From contig NW_006921535.1 in NCBI RefSeq assembly GCF_000340215.1, positions 3,111,323 to 3,175,322 of the forward strand: DNA of 64,000 nucleotides, in the 5' to 3' direction. Positions within the stretch are counted from its first letter, which is position 1. Each line of letters begins with the position of its first letter. The notes beneath the pieces are model-generated. The model searched no databases and had not been told where the DNA came from. It saw only the letters and a list, made by a program, of their open reading frames with translations. Shown piece after piece: positions 55,767-64,000 of this stretch. Made by a program: the position numbers and the translations under genes. This DNA comes from Pseudocercospora fijiensis CIRAD86 (lineage: Eukaryota; Ascomycota; Dothideomycetes; Mycosphaerellales; Mycosphaerellaceae).

Positions 55767-56120
55767 ATGCGGCCTATACTCACCTTCGCTGCTACTATGG
55801 CTCTCGCATTAACCGCTTCGGCATTTGTTAGTGGAAGTCAATGTCTTTGCACAGATGTCAAAGCTTGCCAACGCGGAGGAGCTGGTGGATGCATATACAC
55901 AGCAGATGGTGTAAACTGTGTAGATTCGACTAGCGATGAGGGCTGTTCGGCCGCGTGCCTTAGACATTCTTATGGCTATGCCTACAAGAAGAGGAAGTAA
56001 GTACGGCGGAGTAGCGTGTCTGCGAATTTTCGACTACATCCTAACATACGATATAATAGCCCAAAGAAAAATGAAGACGCTTGTATTTGCAGCGATAATA
56101 CGGATGACTACTGCATTTAG
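55767..56120 (+). CDS. Small secreted cysteine-rich protein (effector candidate)
   Basis: Two exons, 55767-55996 and 56060-56120, with a 63-nt GTAAGT...CCTAAC...ATAG intron, giving 96 aa. An N-terminal signal peptide is clear (MRPILTFAATMALALTASA). The mature part of about 77 residues has ten cysteines, an even number suited to five disulfides: SQCLCTDVKACQRGG, GGCIYTADGVNC, EGCSAACLRHS, then in exon 2 ACICSDN and DYC as the next-to-last residue. Without splicing the frame stops just after a KKRK end and loses three Cys, so the spliced form is preferred. Size, signal peptide and Cys density fit fungal effectors or antimicrobial-type secreted proteins. No named family is recognised. Confidence 0.78.
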
Positions 56121-56739
56121 CAGGTGTCGGGCGGGCGCAAACCACCCTTTGACAATGAGTGCCGTTCTGGTCTTCTCAACAAGTGCCAGTCCGAGGGGCG
56201 CCTGGAGTTGGTTGTGTGTCGAACAGGGACGGTTCGCAATTTGGTCTCCGGTCGGCTTCCTATATGCAGTTGGCACCCTATATCCTTCTACACCACGCCG
56301 TCCACCACATGGCACTCACGGCCGACGGCGTCTCCATTCGTCCAAAGCTGAAAGATGCTGCGACGAATGAGACTCAACGCTGGCCTCGGCAGACATGTGC
56401 TATCCTCGTCATGGTCAAAGCCAGCATTGATCGACGTGTGTCGAACCAGTTCCTGCATCCCGGATCAGAGTCACTAGTGGCAGGCCTTAAACCATAATGT
56501 TACTGTATGCTCAGCTGCACGTGGGTGTTGCGCGCATCGGACTCATGATGATGGATGTGATGCGCATCAAACCTGCGAGTAAGTTACCTGATGCTATATA
56601 GGTCGCACTTGATCCTGCGTGCCATCGTTCAATCCAACACAGGTCACTCAATCCGACAGCACAACAACTTCTTGCCATCTTCCCATTTCTTTCGACGATT
56701 CAATCAACTCAAGCACTCACCAACGACCAATCGACCACC
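56121..56739. other. Intergenic region before the wall-protein gene
   Basis: About 620 nt. The proximal part (56600-56739) is rich in CA/CT-type pyrimidine words typical of a strongly expressed fungal leader (for example TCAATCAACTCAAGCACTCACCAACG). No other gene is recognised. Confidence 0.5.
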
Positions 56740-57349
56740 ATGTATCACTCAGTTGCACTCCTCGGCTCTCTCGCAGGCTTCGCCGCCGCTCAGATGTCCT
56801 TGCAAACAACTATTACCAACGCAAACAAGTGCCCAGATGGCCAAGCATTCTTCCAGCAAGGAAACAACGCATACCACTGCTGTCCAGGCTCATGGGTAGT
56901 AAGCATCGATGACAACGCGTACTGCTGCGTCGGTGGCGCCGCGGTCACTTTCGATTCATGCTTCCCATTCTGCACCACAACCACCGCGAGCAGGGTAAGA
57001 ATCCTCTTCCGATCAACAAAAACACTGCTTCGATGTTTCACTGACGGCAGCATCTTCTCAGGCTGAGCCGTCCTGCGCCACCAAGATCTACACTACCGAC
57101 TCCGACTACAGCTCCAAGGTATCAGCCGCTGCGTCGAGCTTGAGCGCTACTGGCGCCAGCTCTGCGACGACTACCGCGGAGGATTCAACCATGGCTGATT
57201 CGTCCGGCACGACGGCCTCCATGACCAGTTCTGCTTCGGGTGCTGCGGAGAGTGGTAGCTCGTCCAGCGAGGCTGCTGGCGCTATGGTCACGAGCGGACC
57301 TATCATGGGAGCGATGATGATCGCTGGAGGTCTCTTGATGGCCGCATAG
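56740..57349 (+). CDS. GPI-anchored, Ser/Thr/Ala-rich cell-wall protein with Cys-rich head
   Basis: Two exons, 56740-56994 and 57062-57349, 180 aa. Signal peptide MYHSVALLGSLAGFAAAQ. The head of about 80 residues carries eight or nine Cys (NKCPDGQAFF, YHCCPGSW, AYCCVGGAA, DSCFPFCTT, PSCATK). It is followed by a low-complexity Ser/Thr/Ala/Gly stalk suited to O-glycosylation. The C-terminus is a hydrophobic span IMGAMMIAGGLLMAA preceded by small residues, the classic GPI-attachment signal. Likely plasma-membrane or wall-bound. The CPDGQAFF...HCCPG...YCCVGG pattern is seen in small fungal surface proteins; no defined function. Expression is probably high, judging from the CT/CA-rich leader. Confidence 0.85.
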
Positions 57350-57614
57350 ATGGTGTGGAGAGATGCTTGAAGTAATTGAGAAACTCCTGAAGCAAGAGCT
57401 AGATTTCCAAATCTGATGATTCTGTTTCGCGCTATTGATGCTTCCAAATTTCGACTTCAGTGGAGACTGGTAGTGTGCTTAGCTCGGGTATCGACATTAC
57501 ACTCAAAAATCAAACCTGTACACAAGGAAATTCGACTGCATTCTCTGACATAGGAAATGCTGTTCTCGCTCCTCAACTCCATCCGCGCCTTCATGATACT
57601 ACTCGACTGCACCT

Positions 57615-58082
57615 TTATGCTTCCTTCTCTGGATCCTCCGGAGGTATCTCCGCCTTCTTCCTTTCGATCTTTTCCTCGGCCTTCCTCATCTTTTCTTCGA
57701 GCTTCTTCCTCTTCGTCTCGCTGCGCTCAAGCTGCCTCTTCTCCTTCGTACCCTCTTTCCCTGCAATTCTCTCCCTCAAGCAGTACTGCAGCAGCCAGAT
57801 GGCTCTTGCGCTGGCTGCAATCCCGCTTCGGAATTCCTTGAACGAGTTCTTGAGATGAGTCTTGGCAGCTGCACGTTCTGTGCGAGCACGCGTAGCCTGA
57901 CGTTTGACGCGGTATTTGGTCTCCGCTTTCTTCGCCTTCCTGGCTTGCGTTGTCGTGGTTTCGCGTTCAGCAATCAGAGCCAGTTCTGTTGTTGAAGGTG
58001 CTGGTGGGATGGATGCGCCTGAAGCCGGCTTTTCTCCGTCGCTAGGGGTGACACCCTTGGTCTTCTTGCTAAGCAGGCCCAT
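57615..58082 (-). CDS. Small, strongly basic coiled-coil protein of unknown function
   Basis: Single exon with true ATG at 58082, 155 aa. Starts MGLLSKKTKGVTPSDG; the Gly at position 2 followed by Ser/Lys is a possible N-myristoylation site. Residues 45-155 are almost entirely charged helix (TTQARKAKKAETKYRVKRQ, then RSETKRKKLEEKMRKAEEK and IERKKAEI), broken by SGIAASARAIWLLQYCLRE, an amphipathic stretch near residue 90-108. No family is recognised. The sustained helix periodicity argues for a real gene over a chance frame. Confidence 0.6.
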   Translation of the reverse strand: MGLLSKKTKGVTPSDGEKPASGASIPPAPSTTELALIAERETTTTQARKAKKAETKYRVKRQATRARTERAAAKTHLKNSFKEFRSGIAASARAIWLLQYCLRERIAGKEGTKEKRQLERSETKRKKLEEKMRKAEEKIERKKAEIPPEDPEKEA

Positions 58083-59237
58083 GCTTGGAGGTGCTGGAGA
58101 GCTCAGAGATGCTTTGAAGTTTTGCTGGTATGATAGGTATCCTGCTGCGGATTGCGTGCTTTCGACGTTGCTTCCTGAACATCATGTGGGTAAACAGAGA
58201 GCTTTGTACCTACTGCAAGAACTGGGTGAGTCACCAGACCAGTTGTATCATGATCTAGAGTTGGGCTCCATGGCCAGAAGATGGTCCTGTCGGACTCTAA
58301 AATGGTATGGCTGCTTGACCTGGACTTTGCCAACTTGGTTTCAGTTGGTTGACATTGCAGGGGTGTAGTCAAGGAACTTTTGGCCCAAGATTATGTCGAG
58401 CCAATACCACGAGGTTACAAACGCCTGTCTTTGGTCGGGCTGCGGAAGTGCTGGAAATGTGGCGTATTGTTGCGTGCCATTTCAGGCTTTGTAGCGGGTG
58501 ATATGATCAGGTAGGCCGGACTATTCTACTGGCGGAACAGAGTCGCCAGCACGACGGGAGAAGGCGGTGCAACGAGAGATGCTCGTAAACATTGATTCAC
58601 TCGGCTGTCAACAAAGTTAAGATGTATGTGGTAGGTAGAGTAGACGCTGAAAAGCTCAGTTGGCTTCTGTATGCTCTGCTCTGCCAGTATGTGCAGTTTG
58701 ATGAGATGGCCATCGTCGGCCGTATGCCTTGGGTCTCAGCACGATTATTGCGACGAATCTCGCTGAAACAGTCAGCCGTGCGCGCGCGAGAGAGATTGCG
58801 AGAGATTGCAATGAGGAAGAACGCGTCTGGGTGATGGTTTCAGAATTCACGCCTCGAGCGCGAAACGAGAGGTCGAGATGGGCCTGCTGATGTCATCAGC
58901 GTGGACCCCACCTTTGCAGTTGCCGTTGTTTTGGTCCCTGCCTTTGCGTTGGACGAGCAACCGCGAACAGCACAGCGCGCTTTCGAGTCTGCACTTCACT
59001 GCATGAGATGAGAATTCCTGTTACATCTTCCTCTTATGTGCAATAAGGCTCTGGGTATTGAGAAGAGCTGCAGCATTGGTACCAGCATTGTAAAGAGCAC
59101 AGCTATTCAAAACGTTCACTGCTTCAGCCTTGGCTAGCGAAGAGATCTGGGCGAGCAACGATCAATAGCAGCATTCACTTCCGCGGTTCTACCTACACCA
59201 CAACCAGCTTCTGATCAAGCCGAACTTCAAACAAAAC
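58083..59237. other. 1.15-kb divergent intergenic region
   Basis: It lies between the starts of the basic coiled-coil gene (minus) and the UBE2C gene (plus). Short frames on both strands near 58100-58370 and 58590-58850 lack recognisable features. Confidence 0.5.
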
Positions 59238-59923
59238 ATGGCGAACAGGTTGGATACCGCAACCATGTCGTCTCCGCCATCCATCAACCAAGCTAAAGCC
59301 GGCAGCAGCGCATCGAGACCTATGAACAATGGAAATGTCGTTAAGCGGTACGTCGAGTCGCTTCCACAATTCGCAAACAACAACAACTAACGCGCTGCAG
59401 ACTCCAGTCAGAACTAATGACCCTCATGACATCGCCTACCACCGGTATCTCCGCCTTCCCCTCCAACACCGACATCACAAAATGGAACGCCACGATGGTC
59501 GGACCTAGCGGCACACCCTACGAGAATCTAAACCTCAAATTGACCCTCTCATACCCGACCAACTACCCATACGCGCCGCCGGAAGTACTGTTCAAGACAC
59601 CCATATACCACCCGAACGTCGACTTCTCAGGCAGAATCTGCTTGGATATCCTGAAGCCTGGTGGTGAAGGCAAGGAAGGAGCATGGAGCGCGGTGCTGAA
59701 TACTGGGAGCGTTCTGCTGAGCATCCAAAGCTTGCTTGGAGAGCCGAATAAGTGAGTTGAAATTGAAGAGCGCGAACTTTTACGAATGTGGCATACTGAC
59801 GGAGCCTACAGCTCATCACCACTCAACGGAGAGGCGGCCACGCTTTGGGACACCGACATGGCCGAGTTCAAGAAGAAGGTCATCGCGAGACATCGGGATT
59901 TGACTGATGAGGATCAGAATTGA
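59238..59923 (+). CDS. UBC11: Ubiquitin-conjugating enzyme E2 C (UBE2C/UbcH10 type)
   Basis: E2 enzyme; the UBE2C branch supplies ubiquitin to the anaphase-promoting complex for mitotic cyclin degradation. Three exons: 59238-59347, 59401-59751, 59812-59923 (53- and 60-nt introns), 190 aa. A flexible N-terminal extension of about 37 residues, typical for UBE2C, precedes the UBC fold. Motifs: LQSELMTLM first helix, GPSGTPYENL, YPYAPPEVLFKTPIYHPNVD, and the active-site Cys near residue 116 in GRICLDIL, followed by WSAVLNTGSVLLSIQSLLGEPN. The GRICLDIL context and helix sequence favour UBE2C/Ubc11 over other E2s. The tail ends RDLTDEDQN. High confidence. Confidence 0.93.
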
Positions 59924-60948
59924 AAGCGCTCGATGATCTTCATGTGTCCCGTTGTTGACTGGTCCGGCATTTTTTTCGTATCATGCGTTACGGCATTTGC
60001 ATAAGGGCGGCGTTCGGAACGTCACTGGATTGCATAGCAGTGAAATATTGCTCTTTGATGATCAGAAGAGCTTCAGGTGTCTGTACTGAAATGAATGTCA
60101 ATGCACTTTCCTGAGAAGTAACTTCAAGTAAGGCTTTTCCCACGCCTAGAGTGATGCGGAGTAGACCATTTACAAGGCTGCAAAAGTTATCTGGCATCGA
60201 AACTCATGCTTTGCATGAATGATCGACTGAGCATGTTGTTCCAGGCTCCCAAGAACACTCCGCGTGATGCGAGACGATTGCTTTGGCGATGATCATTGAA
60301 TTCAAGAGGCTGTGGAAGGCTGATAAATCCTCTAGCTATACTGCTGCCACCGCCCCTGATCGTCGGCTGTGTCCAGTAATGCTACCTATCTGATTACCTA
60401 CCTAGGATCTGGATCCTGCGGTCAAGTCTCTCCTCTCGTGCGGAGCCTGCCCACCCTTTAGTTCCCCTTGAATACCACTCTCGCACATGCAATCGACAGT
60501 ACACTTGACACGATGGTGAACCATCAATGTGCTAATCCTCGTAGTCAAGATGGCAGCTACTAAAACTTGCGGTCGAGTAGCTATTGGCGTAGGTCAAGTC
60601 CTGAGGTAAATTGGTGTCGGCAGTATGTTTTAGACCACTGGATCACCAGACTTGATGGGGTTGCCGGATTGGCCTTGAGGTGGTTGAGATATGTCTTATA
60701 GTCTAGGTATCTACAGACTACGTTAGTGCCTGTTCTAATACCTCTTTAAAAAGAGTCTTTATTGTCAATAGAGTTCTGCTTTCACTTGCGGCTGAAATAA
60801 CTTTCTCGGCAGCTTCCGCGCCAAAGCTTCGCGCCAAAGTCGCGTTTCCTGGAGAAGAGCTCAAAACCTCACATCGCATCAACAATACAAACGTCGCCCG
60901 GTCGCCCGCAGCTTTCCTATTGTCGACATTCCACAACAAGCTGCAAGG
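59924..60948. other. 1-kb intergenic region upstream of NSP1
   Basis: Contains the UBE2C 3' flank and the NSP1 promoter. No supportable gene. AT-rich words occur at about 60690-60790. Confidence 0.5.
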
Positions 60949-63345
60949 ATGGCGGACGATAAAAATAGGCCACCGGGCTTCGCCTTTGGCGATGCATCGA
61001 CCTCCTCACCTTTCGGACAACAGTCGACATCGACATCTGGCGGTGGTCTTTTCAGCTCGAACACAGCGACATCAGGCGCATCGAATATCTTCGGCGGAGG
61101 CAACGCATCTTCGGCAGGCTCAGGCTCAGGAGGTGCACTCTTTGGTCAGGGCGGCAGCGGCACGATCTTTGGCAATACTACAAACACCAGCACAACATCT
61201 GCTGCATCGCCATTCGGCCAACCGGCAACTGCAGGCGGTAGCGGTGGTCTTTTTGGATCAGGCGCGGCCAGTGGTCGAAGCACACCAAGCCTTCTCAACC
61301 CGACGCAAACATCTGCACAGTCTACGAGCGGGAATACGGCAAGCAGTATGCCACCATCAAATTCGGTCTTGTTTGGCACAAGCACTGCGAGAAAGGATGA
61401 GACTGTGAGCTTCTTCGGCTCCGGTAACACCCAGAGTGGCTCTTCAACGCCGCAAGGTAACAAGCCTGGTGGACTATTTGGCGGAGGCGGCACAACAGGC
61501 AGCTTCGGCGCGAGCACAACCCCCGCAGGAGAGCCAAAGCAGACACCAAACATATTTGGCAACTCAGCACAAGCATCTTCTTCCTCGAACCTGTTTGGCG
61601 GTGGCGCAAAGACAGGTGGCGCTTTGTTTGGTGCGGGTGCGGCTAGCAGCACTCCGAGCTCAAGCTCTGGTGGTGGTGGACTATTTGGTGGAGGCAGCGG
61701 CACAGCTACGTCGAGCGCCCCTTCGACAGGAGGTCTCTTCGGCGGAGGTGCCAGCACTTCGTCCTCAGGAAATTTGTTTGGCGGAGGTGCAAATAAGAGC
61801 GCCACGACAAGCACTTCGAACAATCTGTTTGGAGGTGGGCAGCAAAACAGCTCGAGCACACTCGCGAGCACTGGCGGCACCACGACCTCAGCTCTAGCTT
61901 CAGGAGGACTCTTCTCATCAACTTCTGCTAATCAGCAAGGTGGCTCCGGACAGCAAGGAACGACCGGCCTTCTTGGCGGTGGTCTCTTTGGCAAGGCGGG
62001 TGCAGATTCATCCAAGAGCCCTGCTCCTGCTTCAGCTAACCTCTTTGGAAACCCGGCGAGCAGCTCTTCATCAGCTCAACCTGCTTCTACGACCTCGACT
62101 GCTCCCACCTCTTTATTCGCAGGCTTAGGTGCTCCAAGCTCGGCCCAGCCTGCCTCGACTACCGCCACTGCACCGACTTCACTTTTTGCCAATCTTAACG
62201 CCTCGAGTTCGGGCCAGTCTGGTTCGACCCCAGCACCTTCTGGCACAAGCAGTCTGTTCGCCAAGCCTGCTACGACGTCCGGTTCTGCTTCAGGTAGTCT
62301 CTTCCCCAGTGCTACACCCGCTACGTCAGCGCCGAGCTCTGGAACCGGTCTATTCGGCAACCATGGATCGTCTAGCGCTGCCACTTCGCAAGCACCAACA
62401 GCTACAGCGGCTCCGAGCTCTGGAGGGCTTTTTGGCAACCTAGGCTCATCAAGCGCAGCTGCATCGTCAGCACAAACCACCACAGCCAGCTCTGGAAGCA
62501 CTCTTTTTCCTTCTGCGCCGGCTGCCACTAGTGCACCATCGAGCGGCAATCTGTTCGCGCCCGCAGCCTCTACTACTGGAAGTTCTGGAGCTTCGACCGC
62601 AACGGGAACTTCTGCTACTGCAGGAGGCGCCAGTACCAACACAGGAGCCGCGACTGTCTCCGGTCCGCCCCCATCCAATGGTTCGCGTCTTGCACAGAAG
62701 TCGCTTGACGAAGTTCTCACCATGTGGTCAACTTCACTTACGCAGCACCAGAAGACCTTCCAGTCGCTAGCCAAGAAAGTCCAGACGTGGGATCGGGCGC
62801 TTGTTGAAGACAGCACCAAGATCTCGCAGCTTTATGGGCGATGCTTCCAGGCTGAGCGCGACTGCGCCGAGGTTGAACGACAGCTTAGCAATGTTGAGCA
62901 TACACAAAATGAGATCGAGAAATTCCTTGACAAGTATGAAGATGAGGTCGATCGAATGATGGGCACCTACGGCGTAGGCGAAGACGGCATTGGCGGTGTT
63001 GATGCCGAACGTGAGCGCACTTATAAGACTGCTGAGAACTGCGCTGCTCGCTTGAACGATTTCAGCTCCTCTCTGACCGACATGGTTTCGGAAATCAACC
63101 TCACGAGCGACAAGTTGCAAGGCAACAAGAACGCCAACGATGCTTCTGATCCTCTCAAGCAGATCGTCGGCGTCCTCAATAGCCATCTTCAGCAGCTTCA
63201 GAAAATTGGTGCAGGTGCGGCGACCTTGCAGGAACAAGTGACAACCGCTCAGCGCGAAGCGAGGAACTTGAACAACTCGCAGGCCCTCAATGGAAGCCGA
63301 ATTGCAGATGCGTTTGGGCAATCGTATGGTTTTGGACGAAGATAA
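60949..63345 (+). CDS. NSP1: FG-repeat nucleoporin NSP1/NUP62
   Basis: Central-channel component of the nuclear pore. Single exon, 798 aa, starting MADDKNRPPGFAFGD. Residues 1 to about 570 are a low-complexity Gly/Ser/Thr/Ala/Asn domain carrying many FG repeats, mainly GLFG and LFGN types (SPFGQ, NIFGG, GGLFGS, NLFGGG), which form the permeability barrier and bind transport receptors. From about 577 (GSRLAQKSLDEVL) begins the conserved Nsp1/Nup62 C-terminal coiled-coil domain: MWSTSLTQHQKTFQSLAKKV, then WDRALVEDSTKISQLYG and DKYEDEVDRMMG. This domain assembles with Nup57/Nup49 partners and the Nup82 complex. It ends SYGFGRR. The reverse strand carries a long spurious frame produced by the repeats. 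Confidence 0.96.
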   Translation: MADDKNRPPGFAFGDASTSSPFGQQSTSTSGGGLFSSNTATSGASNIFGGGNASSAGSGSGGALFGQGGSGTIFGNTTNTSTTSAASPFGQPATAGGSGGLFGSGAASGRSTPSLLNPTQTSAQSTSGNTASSMPPSNSVLFGTSTARKDETVSFFGSGNTQSGSSTPQGNKPGGLFGGGGTTGSFGASTTPAGEPKQTPNIFGNSAQASSSSNLFGGGAKTGGALFGAGAASSTPSSSSGGGGLFGGGSGTATSSAPSTGGLFGGGASTSSSGNLFGGGANKSATTSTSNNLFGGGQQNSSSTLASTGGTTTSALASGGLFSSTSANQQGGSGQQGTTGLLGGGLFGKAGADSSKSPAPASANLFGNPASSSSSAQPASTTSTAPTSLFAGLGAPSSAQPASTTATAPTSLFANLNASSSGQSGSTPAPSGTSSLFAKPATTSGSASGSLFPSATPATSAPSSGTGLFGNHGSSSAATSQAPTATAAPSSGGLFGNLGSSSAAASSAQTTTASSGSTLFPSAPAATSAPSSGNLFAPAASTTGSSGASTATGTSATAGGASTNTGAATVSGPPPSNGSRLAQKSLDEVLTMWSTSLTQHQKTFQSLAKKVQTWDRALVEDSTKISQLYGRCFQAERDCAEVERQLSNVEHTQNEIEKFLDKYEDEVDRMMGTYGVGEDGIGGVDAERERTYKTAENCAARLNDFSSSLTDMVSEINLTSDKLQGNKNANDASDPLKQIVGVLNSHLQQLQKIGAGAATLQEQVTTAQREARNLNNSQALNGSRIADAFGQSYGFGRR

Positions 63346-63707
63346 TGCCCGATAGGGCTTCATGCGGATATGATGAACAGGTGAACAGCATAGACAGGTG
63401 CATTCGTGGCGTTGGAAAGGCATGGGCAACAACTCTTCAGAGAAGGCGGGCGAAAAGCGTGCCTCGTGTAGTATAGAATGAAATTGTTGCGCTACAACGC
63501 CAAACGCGAAGAGAGACATTCGAAAGAGGCCGCCATGGCACTGCTTCATCTCACGTTCCGGCCGGGACCTGGCCTGCAGGACTGTCAGAATCACTGGCTT
63601 TCCAAGGACTTCCGTCTCTTGAGGCACCACTCATAATATGGTTCTTGATGGAGGGACGTAGAACGATGGCTGGTGCTGTTTAGAGTTCGCGCCAATTCGA
63701 AACATCA
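63346..63707. other. Intergenic region downstream of NSP1
   Basis: About 360 nt. No gene is recognised. Confidence 0.4.
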
Positions 63708-64000
63708 TCACTCATTGACCATTGCTTTGCATGCATCAATCACATATACTTGGCCATCGATCAACCATCTTCTGCTCGCCGTCACATCACAATCCGGCCA
63801 ACCACGCATTTGCGTGCCATCCCTGCCCTCGCCCACGGCATGTGCTGAGGACATTTCTCTAATGTATGTGTCAGCGCATCTCGGGCTGCCCTCCTGCATT
63901 GGTGCAGCTTTCTCTCCCACAAGCCGTCTCAGCAGCAGCAGCAGTGGCAGGCCTATGAGAAGCCCCTCTGCCAGCACTGCCTCATGTATGGGCGGATGTC
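63708..64000 (-). CDS. Possible 3' end of a minus-strand gene running off the window
   Basis: The frame is open from the window edge to TGA/TAG-type stop near 63708. The visible part has a Leu-rich hydrophobic segment (LAEGLLIGLPLLLLLRRLV) partly produced by a CAG/CTG run at about 63930-63945, followed by a mixed polar tail ending DACKAMVNE. No family is recognised; it could be chance. Confidence 0.22.
   Translation of the reverse strand, partial: HPPIHEAVLAEGLLIGLPLLLLLRRLVGEKAAPMQEGSPRCADTYIREMSSAHAVGEGRDGTQMRGWPDCDVTASRRWLIDGQVYVIDACKAMVNE

Noticed and set aside
61146..61883. 245-codon minus-strand frame opposite the FG domain of NSP1
   Set aside because: Low-complexity mirror image of the FG-repeat coding sequence.

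Overview
The window is nuclear DNA of a filamentous ascomycete, probably a Dothideomycete. The signs are many short introns (about 45-90 nt) with GTNNGT donors and CTRAC-type branch sites, mostly spliced genes on both strands, and fungus-restricted families: a SAT4/PTH11-like membrane protein, a HET-domain relic, an NRPS-like synthetase, a GPI-type wall protein and a secreted Cys-rich protein. I rebuilt the exon-intron structures by hand from splice motifs, reading phase and family similarity. No database or transcript was consulted, so joins are predictions.

Layout. 0-10.4 kb (minus strand): 3'-truncated SNF1/AMPK kinase, phospholipase D, and a six-exon SAT4-family 7TM protein. 10.4-13.4 kb: a decayed MFS drug-transporter pseudogene and a small Cys-rich conserved fungal gene. 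13.9-29.6 kb: housekeeping and orphan genes, namely a disordered protein, a FAT1-type acyl-CoA synthetase, COP9 subunit 7, a HET-domain relic, a single-pass membrane protein, a disordered Ala/Pro-rich protein with a coiled-coil tail, and cytosolic isoleucyl-tRNA synthetase. 31.2-41.6 kb: a candidate secondary-metabolite locus with an A-T-TE NRPS-like synthetase, a divergent ketopantoate-reductase-like enzyme, a BAHD acyltransferase and an SDR, with small genes between them. 42-52.3 kb: an orphan protein, a MYND/DUF4470 protein, a hexamer microsatellite, a POT peptide transporter and a secreted ASST-family protein. 52.4-58 kb: a frameshifted small gene relic, a secreted FMN-dependent 2-hydroxyacid oxidase, a Cys-rich secreted effector candidate, a GPI-anchored wall protein and a basic coiled-coil protein. 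59.2-63.3 kb: ubiquitin-conjugating enzyme UBE2C and the FG nucleoporin NSP1/NUP62.

How genes may work together. The clearest functional grouping is 31.2-41.6 kb. Enzymes of the A-T-TE class usually activate and dimerise aryl 2-oxo acids. The neighbouring reductase, acyltransferase and SDR would be plausible supply or tailoring steps. This is inferred from gene neighbourhood only; no cluster regulator or intact transporter is recognised beside it. Gene structure is also notable: two likely GC-AG introns, a 10-nt micro-exon, a 4-nt first coding exon and an in-frame stop-free 54-nt intron, all easy for automated annotation to miss.
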